The notes below the pieces were generated by a model. It saw only the letters and a program-made list of their open reading frames with translations. It was not told the DNA's origin and did not search any database. 64,000 nt of DNA, from positions 124,001-188,000 of the forward strand of contig NZ_MPKW01000023.1 in assembly GCF_009729415.1 (NCBI RefSeq), read 5' to 3'. Shown piece after piece: positions 1 to 8,538 of the stretch. This DNA is from Mycolicibacterium sp. CBMA 234. GTDB lineage: Bacteria > Actinomycetota > Actinomycetes > Mycobacteriales > Mycobacteriaceae. Position 1 is the first letter of the stretch. Each line of letters starts with the position of its first letter. The translations under genes and the position numbers were made by a program.

Positions 1-42
1 GCTGTGAGGACCATCTGTCGATTATGGGGTGTAACGACCGTT

Positions 43-96
43 AGGTAACAAGTGTTACCTAGATCTGCTACATTTTTTTAGGTAACACATGTTACC
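43..96. promoter_or_regulatory. Two GGTAACA-type dyad operators upstream of the P450 gene
   Basis: Two inverted repeats lie in the leader of the P450 gene: AGGTAACAAGTGTTACCT at 43-60 and AGGTAACACATGTTACC at 80-96. Both have the form GGTAACA-nn-TGTTACC and are 37 bp apart. Such paired short palindromes are typical of TetR-family operators. The regulator itself is not in the window and probably lies upstream. The assignment as operators is an inference from symmetry and position. Confidence 0.7.
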
Positions 97-126
97 GAAC
101 CTGGCGTTGATTCGAAGGAACCTCAG

Positions 127-1416
127 ATGACATCGCAGCTCCCAGGCGTCCTGGACGACCTTGATTTCTTCCACGACTCGCGATTGGTTGCCGACCCGTA
201 TCCGATTCTCGAGCGCATGCGCTCCGCCGGCCCCGTGCTGCGCGAACCGACGCACGGCGTCATGGTGGTCACCGGATACGACGAGGTGCTGGCTGTGGTG
301 GGGGATCACGACGCGTTCTCGTCGTGCAACACCGTGACGGGGCCGGTCCCCGGGTTTCCAGTGCCGCTGGACGGGCTCGGCGACGCGCAGGTCGGTGCGC
401 TGATCGAGGCGCATCGTGATGAATTGCCGTTCAGCGACCAGCTGCCATCGTTCGATCCGCCGACGCACACCGCGCACCGATCGCTGTTGGCGCGCTTGAT
501 CACGCCGAAGCGGTTGAAGGAGAACGAGGAGTACATCTGGCGGCTCGCCGACCAGGTGCTCGCGCCCTACGTGGCGGGCGGCGGTGGCGAATTCATCCGT
601 GCGGTCGGCACTCCCGTCGCGCTGCTGGTCGTCGCGGACCTCCTGGGCGTTCCCGAGGAAGACCGCCCCGAGCTCACCGAGCGGCTCATCGGTGACGTGT
701 CGCTGGGCAGCACCGAGGACGGGGTCATGGAACATGCCCCGCTGGAGTTCCTCTACGCGCGCTTCGCCGACTACATCGAGGACCGCCGCCGCAACCCCCG
801 CGGCGATGTCATGACCGAGATGGCGCAGGCGCATTTTCCCGATGGGTCGATCCCCGAGGTCATCGACGTCGTGCGGGTGGCGGCCAACCTGTTCTCGGCC
901 GGTCAGGAAACCACGGTGCGGCTGTTGTCCTCGGCGCTGAAGATCCTGGCCGAGGACGCCGGCCTGCAGGCCCAACTTCGCCGTGAACCCGACCTCATTG
1001 CGAATTTCGTCGAGGAGACACTGCGTTTCGAAAGCCCGATCCGGGGGGACTTCCGGCTTGCCCGCACGACGACGACGGTGGGTGGGGTCGAGATCCCGGC
1101 CGGCACCACGGTCATGGTCCACTACGGTGCGGCCAATCGTGACCCCCGGCAGTTCGACAATCCCGATACGTTCGACCTCAACCGGCACAACGCCCGGCGG
1201 CACATCGGGTTCGGGCGCGGCATTCACAGTTGCATCGGAGCACCGTTGGCCCGAGCCGAAGCGAAAGCGGTTATCCAGCGAATCCTGTTGGGCACCAGTG
1301 CTATTGAGATCGACGAGACCAGGCACGGGGGCCCCGGGCATCGGCGCTACGACTATGTGCCGACGTACATCCTGCGGGGACTGACGGATCTGCACCTGAC
1401 GGTGGCGACGTCATGA
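127..1416 (+). CDS. Cytochrome P450
   Basis: A 429-residue heme-thiolate monooxygenase of normal bacterial length. Visible signatures are the I-helix AGQETT (residues 258-263), the ExxR motif in EETLR (E297-R300), and the heme-binding FGRGIHSCIG with Cys369 as iron ligand. It is soluble and class I, taking electrons from a ferredoxin. The next gene, overlapping by ATGA, is that ferredoxin, and an SDR follows, so the trio likely oxidises one lipophilic substrate stepwise (hydroxylation, then alcohol dehydrogenation). The substrate cannot be read from the sequence. The start ATG has AAGGAA about 6 nt upstream. The paired dyads at 43-96 suggest repression by a TetR-type protein. Confidence 0.95.
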   Translation: MTSQLPGVLDDLDFFHDSRLVADPYPILERMRSAGPVLREPTHGVMVVTGYDEVLAVVGDHDAFSSCNTVTGPVPGFPVPLDGLGDAQVGALIEAHRDELPFSDQLPSFDPPTHTAHRSLLARLITPKRLKENEEYIWRLADQVLAPYVAGGGGEFIRAVGTPVALLVVADLLGVPEEDRPELTERLIGDVSLGSTEDGVMEHAPLEFLYARFADYIEDRRRNPRGDVMTEMAQAHFPDGSIPEVIDVVRVAANLFSAGQETTVRLLSSALKILAEDAGLQAQLRREPDLIANFVEETLRFESPIRGDFRLARTTTTVGGVEIPAGTTVMVHYGAANRDPRQFDNPDTFDLNRHNARRHIGFGRGIHSCIGAPLARAEAKAVIQRILLGTSAIEIDETRHGGPGHRRYDYVPTYILRGLTDLHLTVATS

Positions 1417-1601
1417 GGGTCACCGTCGACGATGACGCCTGCGGCGGCCACGGCGTCTGCGTGGGTCTGTGCCCCGAGGTGTTCGCCCTCGGTGACGGTG
1501 GCTATGCGCACGCCGTTGCCACCGACATTCGCGCCGAGTTCGAGGGCCTCGTTGCCGAAGCCGTCTCCCAATGCCCCGAACGGGCAATTCACGTGCACTG
1601 A
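1413..1601 (+). CDS. 3Fe-4S ferredoxin, P450 partner
   Basis: A 62-residue ferredoxin. The cluster signature is C10-x2-H13-x2-C16 with C20P, and a second CP at C54, so the usual second cysteine of a 4Fe-4S motif is replaced by His. This is the pattern of mycobacterial [3Fe-4S] ferredoxins encoded beside P450 genes. The ATG overlaps the P450 stop codon (ATGA), which implies translational coupling and roughly matched production. Its role would be electron transfer from a ferredoxin reductase (not in this window) to the P450. Confidence 0.93.
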   Translation: MRVTVDDDACGGHGVCVGLCPEVFALGDGGYAHAVATDIRAEFEGLVAEAVSQCPERAIHVH

Positions 1602-1644
1602 TCCCGGCTCACCGGTATCTCACCAAATCTCCGAAAGAGGAAAC

Positions 1645-2499
1645 ATGTCAATAGATTTCGATACTCAGAACCGCGTGCCATTCGACCTGTCGGGCAAGGT
1701 GGTGGCCGTAGTCGGTGGCGGGCAGATGCCCGGGCCCAAGTTGGGCAATGGGCGCGCCAGCGCGATCCTGGCCGCGCGTCACGGTGCCGAGGTGGTGGCC
1801 GTGGACATCAACCTCGCCGCCGCGCAGCAGACCGTGGACATGATCACCGCAGAGGGTGGCAGCGCCTATGCGGTGCAGGCCGATGTCGCGGAAAAGGAAG
1901 AGTGCCAACGGATTTTCGACACCGTCATGCAGCGCAGCGGCCGGGTGGACGGCATGGTCTACAGCGTGGCGATCAACCCGCCCTTCGATCGAGTGAACAA
2001 CGCGATGACCACCGAGGACTTCAACCTCGGCATCAATGTGAACATGCTCGGCTGCTACTACTGCAACCTGTTCGCCGCGCAGTGCATGGAGAAGAACGAT
2101 GGTGGCACCACTGGGAGCATCGTCAACATCTCGTCGATCGCCAGCATCAAGAACGAGCTGGGCCTGAACATCGGCATCATGCCCTACGCGCTGGGCAAGT
2201 GTGGCCTGAACTACGTCACCGAACTCACTGCGACGCAATACGCCGGAGCCGGTATCCGGGCCAACACCTTGATGCTGGGACCGATCGATTCCCAACTGTC
2301 GAACACCGACTCGCAGTCATTGTTCGGCTTCAATCCGGACGAGGTCGAAGAGGCATACCAGGACGTGGTGAAACTCAAGATGGGGCGAGCCAGCGCCTGG
2401 GAGACCGGGTATGCCGTGCTCTATCTGCTGGCCGACGAATCGCGGTTCATGACGGGCCAGCAGATCCGGCTGGACGGTGGCGCCACTTTGGTGCGGTAG
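1645..2499 (+). CDS. SDR-family NAD(P)-dependent oxidoreductase
   Basis: A 284-residue short-chain dehydrogenase. It has a beta-strand entry VVAVVGGG, an SS-containing strand (VNISSIAS) and the catalytic pair Y181-x3-K185 in PYALGK. C-terminal GQQIRLDGG is typical of classical SDRs. The cofactor loop is unusual: the compact TGxxxGxG is replaced by a longer GGGQMPGPKLGNGRA. The ATG at 1645 is preceded by AAAGAGG; a longer reading frame upstream overlaps the ferredoxin and is not needed. It probably oxidises the alcohol made by the P450 in the same operon, which is inferred from context. Confidence 0.9.
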   Translation: MSIDFDTQNRVPFDLSGKVVAVVGGGQMPGPKLGNGRASAILAARHGAEVVAVDINLAAAQQTVDMITAEGGSAYAVQADVAEKEECQRIFDTVMQRSGRVDGMVYSVAINPPFDRVNNAMTTEDFNLGINVNMLGCYYCNLFAAQCMEKNDGGTTGSIVNISSIASIKNELGLNIGIMPYALGKCGLNYVTELTATQYAGAGIRANTLMLGPIDSQLSNTDSQSLFGFNPDEVEEAYQDVVKLKMGRASAWETGYAVLYLLADESRFMTGQQIRLDGGATLVR

Positions 2500-3229
2500 G
2501 CGTGAGGCTGGCGTATCCGCCGAGGTTATTGGTGGCCAGCAGCCGGACTGCGCGCTAGCCCTGAACGTCACGGTTGAGTTCGAGCAACTCGACGGCCCAC
2601 AGCGCCGCGTGCGTTCCGCCGACCGTCCGAGATACATGGCGAAGTGCCGGTCGTTGTACTCGGCGGACGGTCGAAGATCGATTGCTGATATTGCCGGGTA
2701 CGTGCCGTCCCACCCGTCATCTCACAATGTGGACATTCGCCGGGACTCGGATCGCGGGTGAGGCGGCTCAGTGCAGCAACCGCTGCGGGGGGTCGGTCCG
2801 CCGTGTGCAGGGTTTGCTAGATCTGCCGCTGCAACGGGTACTGGACGTCCCGGTCGAGATCACAGACCGTGGCTGGCAGCAGTGAGATCCGAGTCACCAT
2901 CGTTGCCTGATGTGGGACGCGTCATAACGGGAAAATCACGGCTGAGCATTACTAATAGGAATATATTCTGCTGCCGAGGTGGCGCGGCTGCCGGCTCGTG
3001 GAGTGTTGGCTTGGCCTCGTAAATGGGTTTGCCGACTGGCCATTTGCCTCAGTGGTTAGCCGGCCTATAAATGGCCGTTTACCGGCTAATACTCAGACCG
3101 CCTTTGTGGCGGCTGTTGGATGCCTTTGATCGCTATCACTCGTGACGAGTTCGTCAAAAACTCTGGATTTACTGAGTTACTCGTCGGTAAATTACTCGCC
3201 GGTAAGCACACACATTGAGGAGTTTGTTC
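2500..3229. other. Intergenic region without a recognisable gene
   Basis: About 730 bp with no convincing coding frame. It contains an inverted repeat CGACCGTCCG (2620-2629) / CGGACGGTCG (2664-2673), and TTAGCCGG (3056-3063) / CCGGCTAA (3082-3089) around an AT-rich stretch. Two tandem 15-bp repeats (3177-3206) lie just before the ribosome-binding site of the next gene. The second half is notably more AT-rich than its surroundings and probably holds the promoter of the porin-like gene pair. Confidence 0.6.
3177..3206 (+). repeat. Tandem 15-bp repeat upstream of porin-like gene
   Basis: TTACTCGTCGGTAAA is followed directly by TTACTCGCCGGTAAG, identical at 13 of 15 positions. The pair ends 11 bp before the AGGAG ribosome-binding site (3218-3222) of the gene starting at 3230, so it would lie in the 5' leader or at the promoter. 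It could be a double regulator site; no regulator is identified. Confidence 0.65.
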
Positions 3230-4804
3230 ATGCATGATGCGGTTCGTCTCCATACCAAGGTAGGTATCGGCGTAGTAGGCGCGGCGGCCGTTGTGCTCAG
3301 TCCGCTGTTGCAGTCGGCACCTGCCATGACCCATCTTCCGGCGCTGCCGGCCGTCAGTACCGCGAACGTGCAGCTGACCGCGGCGTACAACCCGCTGCAG
3401 CCGTGGATGGATGCGTTCAACACCGCGTCGGCGAATGCGCAGCAAATCGGTGCTGCCGTCTCCGCGGCGCCGGCGGTGCTGCTCCAGCAGTTCCTGAAGA
3501 ATCAGATCACCCACGTTGGGGCGATCCTGCACAATCCCGGCAGCATCGGCTCGGTGCTCCAGGACGTGGGGCAGAACGTGAAGTCGGCGATCACCGCTGC
3601 CACGCTGCTGGGGACCGTCCCGAGCGATTGGACCATCGCAGGTTCGAATGACGCCTGGCACGGCCTTGTCGCAGGGATGCTCCCGAGCATGCTCCCGACG
3701 GCCGGTAACCCGCAGGCGTCCGCGATCATCACGCAGGTGATCAATGTGCTTGCGTCGCCGCTCAGTGGAGTCCTGATCGGTTTGGTGGGCCCAGGCATCA
3801 GTCCTGTGGTGGCGCTGGTCAACAGCCTCACCAAGATTGTCACCTCGATCGCCAAGGGTGACGCGATGACCGCGGCGCAAACCGCCATCAACATTCCGGC
3901 CAGCATGGTGAATGGCTTCCTCAACGGAGCCAATCTCAACTTGGACGTGCTGGCGCCGCTGCTCACCAAGACCATGCCTGCCGGTAACTCGCTGCAAAAC
4001 CTCAACTTCCAGTTCGGCGGGCTGTTCACTGCCGGAGTGACCGGCATGGATCTCACCGGCATCGGTGGCTCGATCCTGAACTCCCTTGGGCTGACCGCCA
4101 CCACGACGCTCGCCCCGGACTTCCCGTTGGAAATCACGGGGCAGGGTATCGGGCCAATCGGTGCGCTGGTGAACCTCAGCCATCTGTTGGCCAAGGCCAT
4201 CGGTTGGAGCGGTACCGGTAACCCGCTGGCCCCGCCCGTGGCGAAGCCGGCCGCTGCTACTGAGCTGACGGTGACCAAGGCGGCGACGGACAACTCGATC
4301 ACGTCGATCCCGGAGCCGACCCTGGCTGTGACACAGGTGAAGGCTGCGTCGGCAACCACCCCGGCTCCGGAGAAGGCCACGACGCCGGCGACCCCGGCTA
4401 CCCCGGAGAAGTCTGCCGCTGCGGAGACCCCGGCCACGCCTGTCGCGACAACGAAGTCTGATGACACCAAGGCGGATACCCAGTCCGGCAGCACGAAGTC
4501 GGAAAGTCAGAAGCCGGAGACGACGAAGCCGGAGACGACGAAGCCCGACACGAAGCCCGCGTCGACGAAGCCCGAGACCAAGCCTGAGACCAAGTCGGAG
4601 ACGAAGACCGAGACGAAGTCTGAGACCAAGTCAGAGACGAAGTCGGACACGAAGACCGATACGAAGTCGGAGTCGACGAAGCCGAGCAAGCAGAAGCCGG
4701 AAAAGCCGAAGCCCACTAAGTCGGGAGCGGCGACGAAATCCACTGCAAGCCAGGGTGGTTCGACTGGCGCCGGCTCGCATACTTCGGGCGGTTCGGACAA
4801 GTAG
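3230..4804 (+). CDS. Secreted porin-like (GjpA-type) protein with Lys/Thr/Glu tail, copy 1
   Basis: A 524-residue exported protein. The N-terminus is signal-like (residues about 9-32, ending near PAMTHLPA). An Ala/Leu/Asn-rich central domain of about 310 residues has motifs such as AAPAVLLQQF, NPGSIG and IGWSGTGNPL, which resemble mycobacterial proteins annotated as outer-membrane porin GjpA. The last 150 residues are a disordered tail of TKPE/TKSE-type tetrapeptides and Pro-Ala segments. Long Lys-rich tails are known in mycobacterial surface adhesins, but a role here is inference. The ATG at 3230 has AGGAG 7 nt upstream. A paralogue follows, separated by a terminator-like hairpin. Porin activity is unproven. 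Confidence 0.7.
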   Translation: MHDAVRLHTKVGIGVVGAAAVVLSPLLQSAPAMTHLPALPAVSTANVQLTAAYNPLQPWMDAFNTASANAQQIGAAVSAAPAVLLQQFLKNQITHVGAILHNPGSIGSVLQDVGQNVKSAITAATLLGTVPSDWTIAGSNDAWHGLVAGMLPSMLPTAGNPQASAIITQVINVLASPLSGVLIGLVGPGISPVVALVNSLTKIVTSIAKGDAMTAAQTAINIPASMVNGFLNGANLNLDVLAPLLTKTMPAGNSLQNLNFQFGGLFTAGVTGMDLTGIGGSILNSLGLTATTTLAPDFPLEITGQGIGPIGALVNLSHLLAKAIGWSGTGNPLAPPVAKPAAATELTVTKAATDNSITSIPEPTLAVTQVKAASATTPAPEKATTPATPATPEKSAAAETPATPVATTKSDDTKADTQSGSTKSESQKPETTKPETTKPDTKPASTKPETKPETKSETKTETKSETKSETKSDTKTDTKSESTKPSKQKPEKPKPTKSGAATKSTASQGGSTGAGSHTSGGSDK

Positions 4805-4810
4805 TCAGGC

Positions 4811-4845
4811 GTCGGTGGGTCTCCTCCTCGGGGAGGCCCACCGAC
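4811..4845 (+). terminator. Hairpin between the two porin-like genes
   Basis: GTCGGTGGG (4811-4819) pairs perfectly with CCCACCGAC (4837-4845), and the inner CTCC/GGAG segments extend the stem. It starts 6 bp after the stop of copy 1. There is no T-run, as is common for mycobacterial terminators. It may attenuate read-through into copy 2. Confidence 0.65.
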
Positions 4846-4931
4846 TCCCGGCGGAAACTCGCCGTCTATCAACCGAGGACTTTCGTCCCACCCAGTCAAT
4901 TTCTTTCCACCTCGAAAGGGGAGTTGTTTTC

Positions 4932-6488
4932 ATGGATGTTGCGGTCCGTCGCCATACCAAGGCGGGCATCTGCGCAGTGACCACGGCGGCTATCGTGGTC
5001 AGCCCACTGCTGCCGTCGGTGCCTGCCGTTGCCCACCTACCGGCGCTTCCGTCGATCAGCACCGCTGCGGTGCAACTGACCGCGGCCTTCAACCCGTTGC
5101 AGCCGTGGAAGGACGTATTCGAGACGGCCGGTGCCAGTGCGCAGAGACTCGGCGTGGAATTCTCCGCGGCGCCGGCCGTGCTGCTCCAACAGATTCTGGC
5201 CAACCAGGTGACCCACCTCCGCGCGGTCCTGCAGAACCCGGGCAGCATCGGGACGGTGCTCGGTCAGGTGGTGAAGAATGTGCAGTCCGTGGTTCAGGCC
5301 GCCACGCTCCTGAACACCGACTACAACACCGGTCAGGTCTTCGGATCGCTCGATGGCTGGCACTACATGGCGCTCAATATCATGCCGAAGTTGCTCCCCA
5401 CGGAGAACGACCCACGGGCGACGCAGGTGATCACTCAGGTCCTCAACGTTCTTGCTTCGCCGCTCAGCGGTGTCCTGATCGGCTTGGCGGGTCCGGCGAT
5501 CAGCCCGGTGGTGGCGCTGGTCAACAGCCTCACCGCGGCCGGAGCAGCGCTGTCCAGCGGTGACGCAATGACCGCACTGCAGCACGTGATCAACATTCCG
5601 GCGAACGTGATCGGCGGTTTCCTCAACGGCGCCAACCTCAATCTCGGCGCGCTGGCGCCACTGATCAACGGCTCCGGACTCCTGACGCATGAGACGACCC
5701 TGCACGATCTGAGCATTCAGTTCGGTGGGCTGCTGACTCCCGGCGTCACAGGGGTGGACCCCGTGACCGGGGCCGCCAATAACATCGGCGGTTCGATCCT
5801 CAACTCGCTCGGTCAGGTCGTCACCACCGGCGTCATGGGTTTCCCGCTCGACCTGCCGATCGCCGGCCAAGGCGTCGGGCCGATCGGTGCGCTGATGTCG
5901 CTGGGGCAAATTCTGGCCAAGGCCATCGGCTGGAGCGGCACCGGCAACCCGCTGAACCCGCCCGCGGCGACCCCGGCTGCCGCTACCCCGGCTGCCGCTA
6001 GCCAGGTGTCGGTGACCAAGGCGGCCACGGACAACTCGATTACCGCGATCCCGCAGCCCACGCTGGCTGTGACTCAGGTGAAGGCCGCATCGGTCACCAC
6101 GCCGGCGCCGGAGAAGGCCACCACCCCGGCCACCCCGGAGAAGTCTGCCGCTGCGGAGACCCCGGCCACGCCTGTCGCGACGACGAAGTCTGACGACACC
6201 AAGGCGGATACCCAGTCCGGCAGCACGAAGTCGGAAACTCAGAAGCCGGAGACAACGAAGCCGGAGACGACGAAGCCCGACACGAAGCCCGCGTCGACGA
6301 AGCCCGAGACGAAGACTGAGACGAAGTCGGACACCAAGACCGAGACGAAGTCGGACACGAAGACCGAGACGAAGTCGGAGACGACCAAGCCGAGCAAGGA
6401 GAAGTCGGAAAAGCCGAAGTCCGAGACGAAGAAGTCGGAGACCAAGAAGCCGAAGGCGGCGACGAAGTCCACGTCAGGCGAAGGCTAG
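4932..6488 (+). CDS. Secreted porin-like (GjpA-type) protein with Lys/Thr/Glu tail, copy 2
   Basis: A 518-residue paralogue of the preceding gene with the same plan: signal-like N-terminus (CAVTTAAIVVSPLLPSVPAVA), an Ala/Leu/Asn-rich domain sharing AAPAVLLQQI, NPGSIG, ASPLSGVLIGL and IGWSGTGNPL, and a Lys/Glu/Thr tail of TETKSD/TKPE repeats. The ATG at 4932 is chosen because AAAGGGGAG lies just upstream and because it aligns with the start of copy 1. Longer in-frame sequence upstream overlaps copy 1 in another frame and has no protein-like composition. The start of the tail is almost identical to copy 1 at DNA level although the body has diverged, suggesting recent exchange. Confidence 0.7.
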   Translation: MDVAVRRHTKAGICAVTTAAIVVSPLLPSVPAVAHLPALPSISTAAVQLTAAFNPLQPWKDVFETAGASAQRLGVEFSAAPAVLLQQILANQVTHLRAVLQNPGSIGTVLGQVVKNVQSVVQAATLLNTDYNTGQVFGSLDGWHYMALNIMPKLLPTENDPRATQVITQVLNVLASPLSGVLIGLAGPAISPVVALVNSLTAAGAALSSGDAMTALQHVINIPANVIGGFLNGANLNLGALAPLINGSGLLTHETTLHDLSIQFGGLLTPGVTGVDPVTGAANNIGGSILNSLGQVVTTGVMGFPLDLPIAGQGVGPIGALMSLGQILAKAIGWSGTGNPLNPPAATPAAATPAAASQVSVTKAATDNSITAIPQPTLAVTQVKAASVTTPAPEKATTPATPEKSAAAETPATPVATTKSDDTKADTQSGSTKSETQKPETTKPETTKPDTKPASTKPETKTETKSDTKTETKSDTKTETKSETTKPSKEKSEKPKSETKKSETKKPKAATKSTSGEG

Positions 6489-6501
6489 CTAGTACCCGCT
6501 G

Positions 6502-6553
6502 AAACTACGGTTTCTTGTGCGAGTTCATGATTTCGCGCAAGAAACCGTAGTTT
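6502..6553. terminator. Bidirectional terminator, 21-bp stem
   Basis: Left arm 6502-6522 pairs with right arm 6533-6553 at 20 of 21 positions, around a 10-nt loop, with T and A runs at the outer ends. It lies between the converging stops of porin-like copy 2 (6488) and the GNAT gene (6559). It would serve both strands. Confidence 0.9.
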
Positions 6554-6558
6554 TCGCG

Positions 6559-7434
6559 TTAGAGCAGCACGTACCGGGCCCGGTGATGCAGCCGGAAGCC
6601 CATCGATTCAGCCAGCCCGTTCGCCGCCGCGTTGTCGTCGGGAACCTGCGCGTACGCGTGTGTCGCGCCGCGCGCCGCCGCCCAAGCCAACAACACGTCG
6701 CAGAGCGCGCGGCCGTGCCCCTGGCGGCGCCGATCACTGCGCACCGTCACTTCCGACAATCCCGCCCACTTGGTGCCGTCCGGCGCCGTCGTCACCGCGA
6801 CGCGCCCGACCGCCGCGTCGGCAACCGTGGCAAACCCCACGTCGCCGTCGATGACGGCGCTGAGCACCTCGACTGGCACGTCCCGTCCGGAGATCTGCAG
6901 CCACCGGTCATCCGGGAGTGGCGGCAACGTGACGTCCAAATCACCTGACAACGCGACCGTGAGCACGCGATGTGGGTCGACGCCGTCCGCCCGCACCGGG
7001 AGCAGCCGCTCCGGTAACGCCAGCCACGGCGGCAACCCGCGTGCGCCGTACCACTGCGCGATGGCCGACAAGGCGCTCAGATCCGACGAAAACAGCAGGG
7101 GCACAGCCGAATTGGCAGCCTTGCCGGCGCCGCCCGCGGCTCGCAGCAGCCACCCATCGAGCCACTGGTGTTCGTTGCCGGGCCACGCCAGCGCCGCCGC
7201 ATGCTCGACCGCGCGAATCTGCGAATTGCGCACCGGGGCGTGGGACAGCTCGCGCACCGACACCACATCAGTGGGGTTGATCTCCACCAGCTCACCGGAT
7301 TTGGTGCGCACCACCACAACCGGGGACAGCGCCTCGAGATGGCCGACGACGTCGGTGAAGGCCTCGGCCCCCGACTCGGGCAACCGGTAGCGAAGCGATA
7401 CGCGGCTACCGACCCCCGCGGGCGGTGGGGGCAT
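6559..7434 (-). CDS. GNAT family N-acetyltransferase
   Basis: A 291-residue protein with a C-terminal GNAT fold. The acetyl-CoA loop is visible as VRSDRRRQGHGRALCDVLL (R/Q-x-x-G-x-G/A pattern), followed by GFRLHHRARYV. The N-terminal half is an unassigned domain. The position directly downstream of def and the overall size match M. tuberculosis Rv0428c. The ATG at 7434 shares one base with the def stop (TGATG), so the two are translationally coupled. The acetyl acceptor is unknown; a link to N-terminal protein processing is suggested only by the neighbour. Confidence 0.88.
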   Translation of the reverse strand: MPPPPAGVGSRVSLRYRLPESGAEAFTDVVGHLEALSPVVVVRTKSGELVEINPTDVVSVRELSHAPVRNSQIRAVEHAAALAWPGNEHQWLDGWLLRAAGGAGKAANSAVPLLFSSDLSALSAIAQWYGARGLPPWLALPERLLPVRADGVDPHRVLTVALSGDLDVTLPPLPDDRWLQISGRDVPVEVLSAVIDGDVGFATVADAAVGRVAVTTAPDGTKWAGLSEVTVRSDRRRQGHGRALCDVLLAWAAARGATHAYAQVPDDNAAANGLAESMGFRLHHRARYVLL

Positions 7435-8027
7435 CAGTGCCCGAACGGGTCGTCGACCTCGCCGGGCATCCAGCTCAGCCCGGGTACGCCCCACTTGTTC
7501 GACTTGACCATCCGCTTGGCGTCCCGCTTGTTGCGGCCGATCAGGCAGTCCAGATAGAGGAAGCCGTCGAGGTGGCCGGTCTCGTGCTGCAGCATCCGCG
7601 CGAACAGGCCGGTGCCCTCCAGCTCGACGGGATTTCCGTCGGCGTCCAGGCCGCTGACCTTGGCCCAGGTGGCGCGCCCAGTCGGGAACGACTCGCCGGG
7701 GACCGACAGGCAACCCTCGTCGTCGTAGTCGGGGTCGGGCATGGTCTCGGGAATCTCCGAGGTCTCCAGGACTGGATTGACCACGACTCCGCGGCGCCGC
7801 GCGGTCTGGCCGCGGTCGTCGGCGCAGTCGTAGACGAAAACCCGAAGCCCGACGCCGATCTGGTTTGCCGCCAGACCCACCCCATTGGCCTTATCCATAG
7901 TTTCGTACATATCGGTGATCAATTCGGCGAGATCGGAAGGGAGTGACCCGTCGGCGCCGACGGCCACCGGAGTGGTCGCAGCGTGCAGAACGGGGTCACC
8001 AACGATGCAGATTGGACGTACAGCCAT
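7434..8027 (-). CDS. def: Peptide deformylase
   Basis: A 197-residue metalloenzyme that removes the N-formyl group from nascent proteins. All three motifs are present: GVGLAANQIG, EGCLSVPG (metal-binding Cys) and QHETGHLDG (HExxH). The start is set at ATG 8027 (MAVRPICIVGDPVLH), which gives the same length as the M. tuberculosis enzyme; an upstream in-frame extension lacks family similarity. It heads a two-gene unit with the GNAT acetyltransferase and diverges from the DUF3263 gene. Confidence 0.97.
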   Translation of the reverse strand: MAVRPICIVGDPVLHAATTPVAVGADGSLPSDLAELITDMYETMDKANGVGLAANQIGVGLRVFVYDCADDRGQTARRRGVVVNPVLETSEIPETMPDPDYDDEGCLSVPGESFPTGRATWAKVSGLDADGNPVELEGTGLFARMLQHETGHLDGFLYLDCLIGRNKRDAKRMVKSNKWGVPGLSWMPGEVDDPFGH

Positions 8028-8188
8028 GGCGAGCAATCTTAGTGATCCGACTCGCGGGTAACGATCACGGCTCAATACCGTTCGCCGTGGTTGAATGTTC
8101 GCCGAACCACCTAGCGCGTCCCAGAACCGTTGTGACGCACGAAACAGGCTGGCATATACCGAGATCAGAGAAAGGGTCCAGGGGCGAA

Positions 8189-8497
8189 ATGGACGGCGCT
8201 ATCGCGCGTACTGAGCAATCCGGGGACAACTCTGAGCCTGCCGACGGGTTGACCCGCCGCGAACACGACATTCTCGGTTTCGAACGCCAGTGGTGGAAGT
8301 TCGCTGGTTCCAAAGAGGACGCCATCAAGGAGCTGTTCTCGATGTCGGCGACCCGGTACTACCAGGTGCTCAATGCTTTGGTCGATCGACCTGAGGCGCT
8401 GGCTGCGGACCCCATGCTGGTCAAGCGACTGCGTCGGCAGCGCGCCAGCCGGCAGAAGGCCAAGGCCGCGCGTCGTCTCGGCTTCGAAATCACCTAG
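8189..8497 (+). CDS. DUF3263 protein
   Basis: A 102-residue basic protein. The core LTRREHDILGFERQWWKF followed by SATRYYQVLNAL and a C-terminal Arg/Lys-rich RRQRASRQKAKAARR segment is typical of DUF3263. The middle looks like a helix-turn-helix reminiscent of sigma-region folds, so nucleic-acid binding is plausible but unproven. Length and neighbours match M. tuberculosis Rv0430. The ATG at 8189 is preceded by AGGGGCG. The next gene (virR) follows after 41 bp. Confidence 0.9.
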   Translation: MDGAIARTEQSGDNSEPADGLTRREHDILGFERQWWKFAGSKEDAIKELFSMSATRYYQVLNALVDRPEALAADPMLVKRLRRQRASRQKAKAARRLGFEIT

Positions 8498-8538
8498 CTT
8501 TTCTGCCCTGAGGGTCCGCCTCGATAAGGTGGGGAACA

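Noticed and set aside
55..1395. A 446-residue minus-strand frame opposite the P450 gene
   Set aside because: Shadow of the high-GC P450 coding sequence; composition rich in Arg/Gly/His and no family features.
2477..3022. Short plus-strand frames after the SDR gene (94, 103 and 83 residues)
   Set aside because: They overlap each other in different frames, lack ribosome-binding sites and show no recognisable domains.
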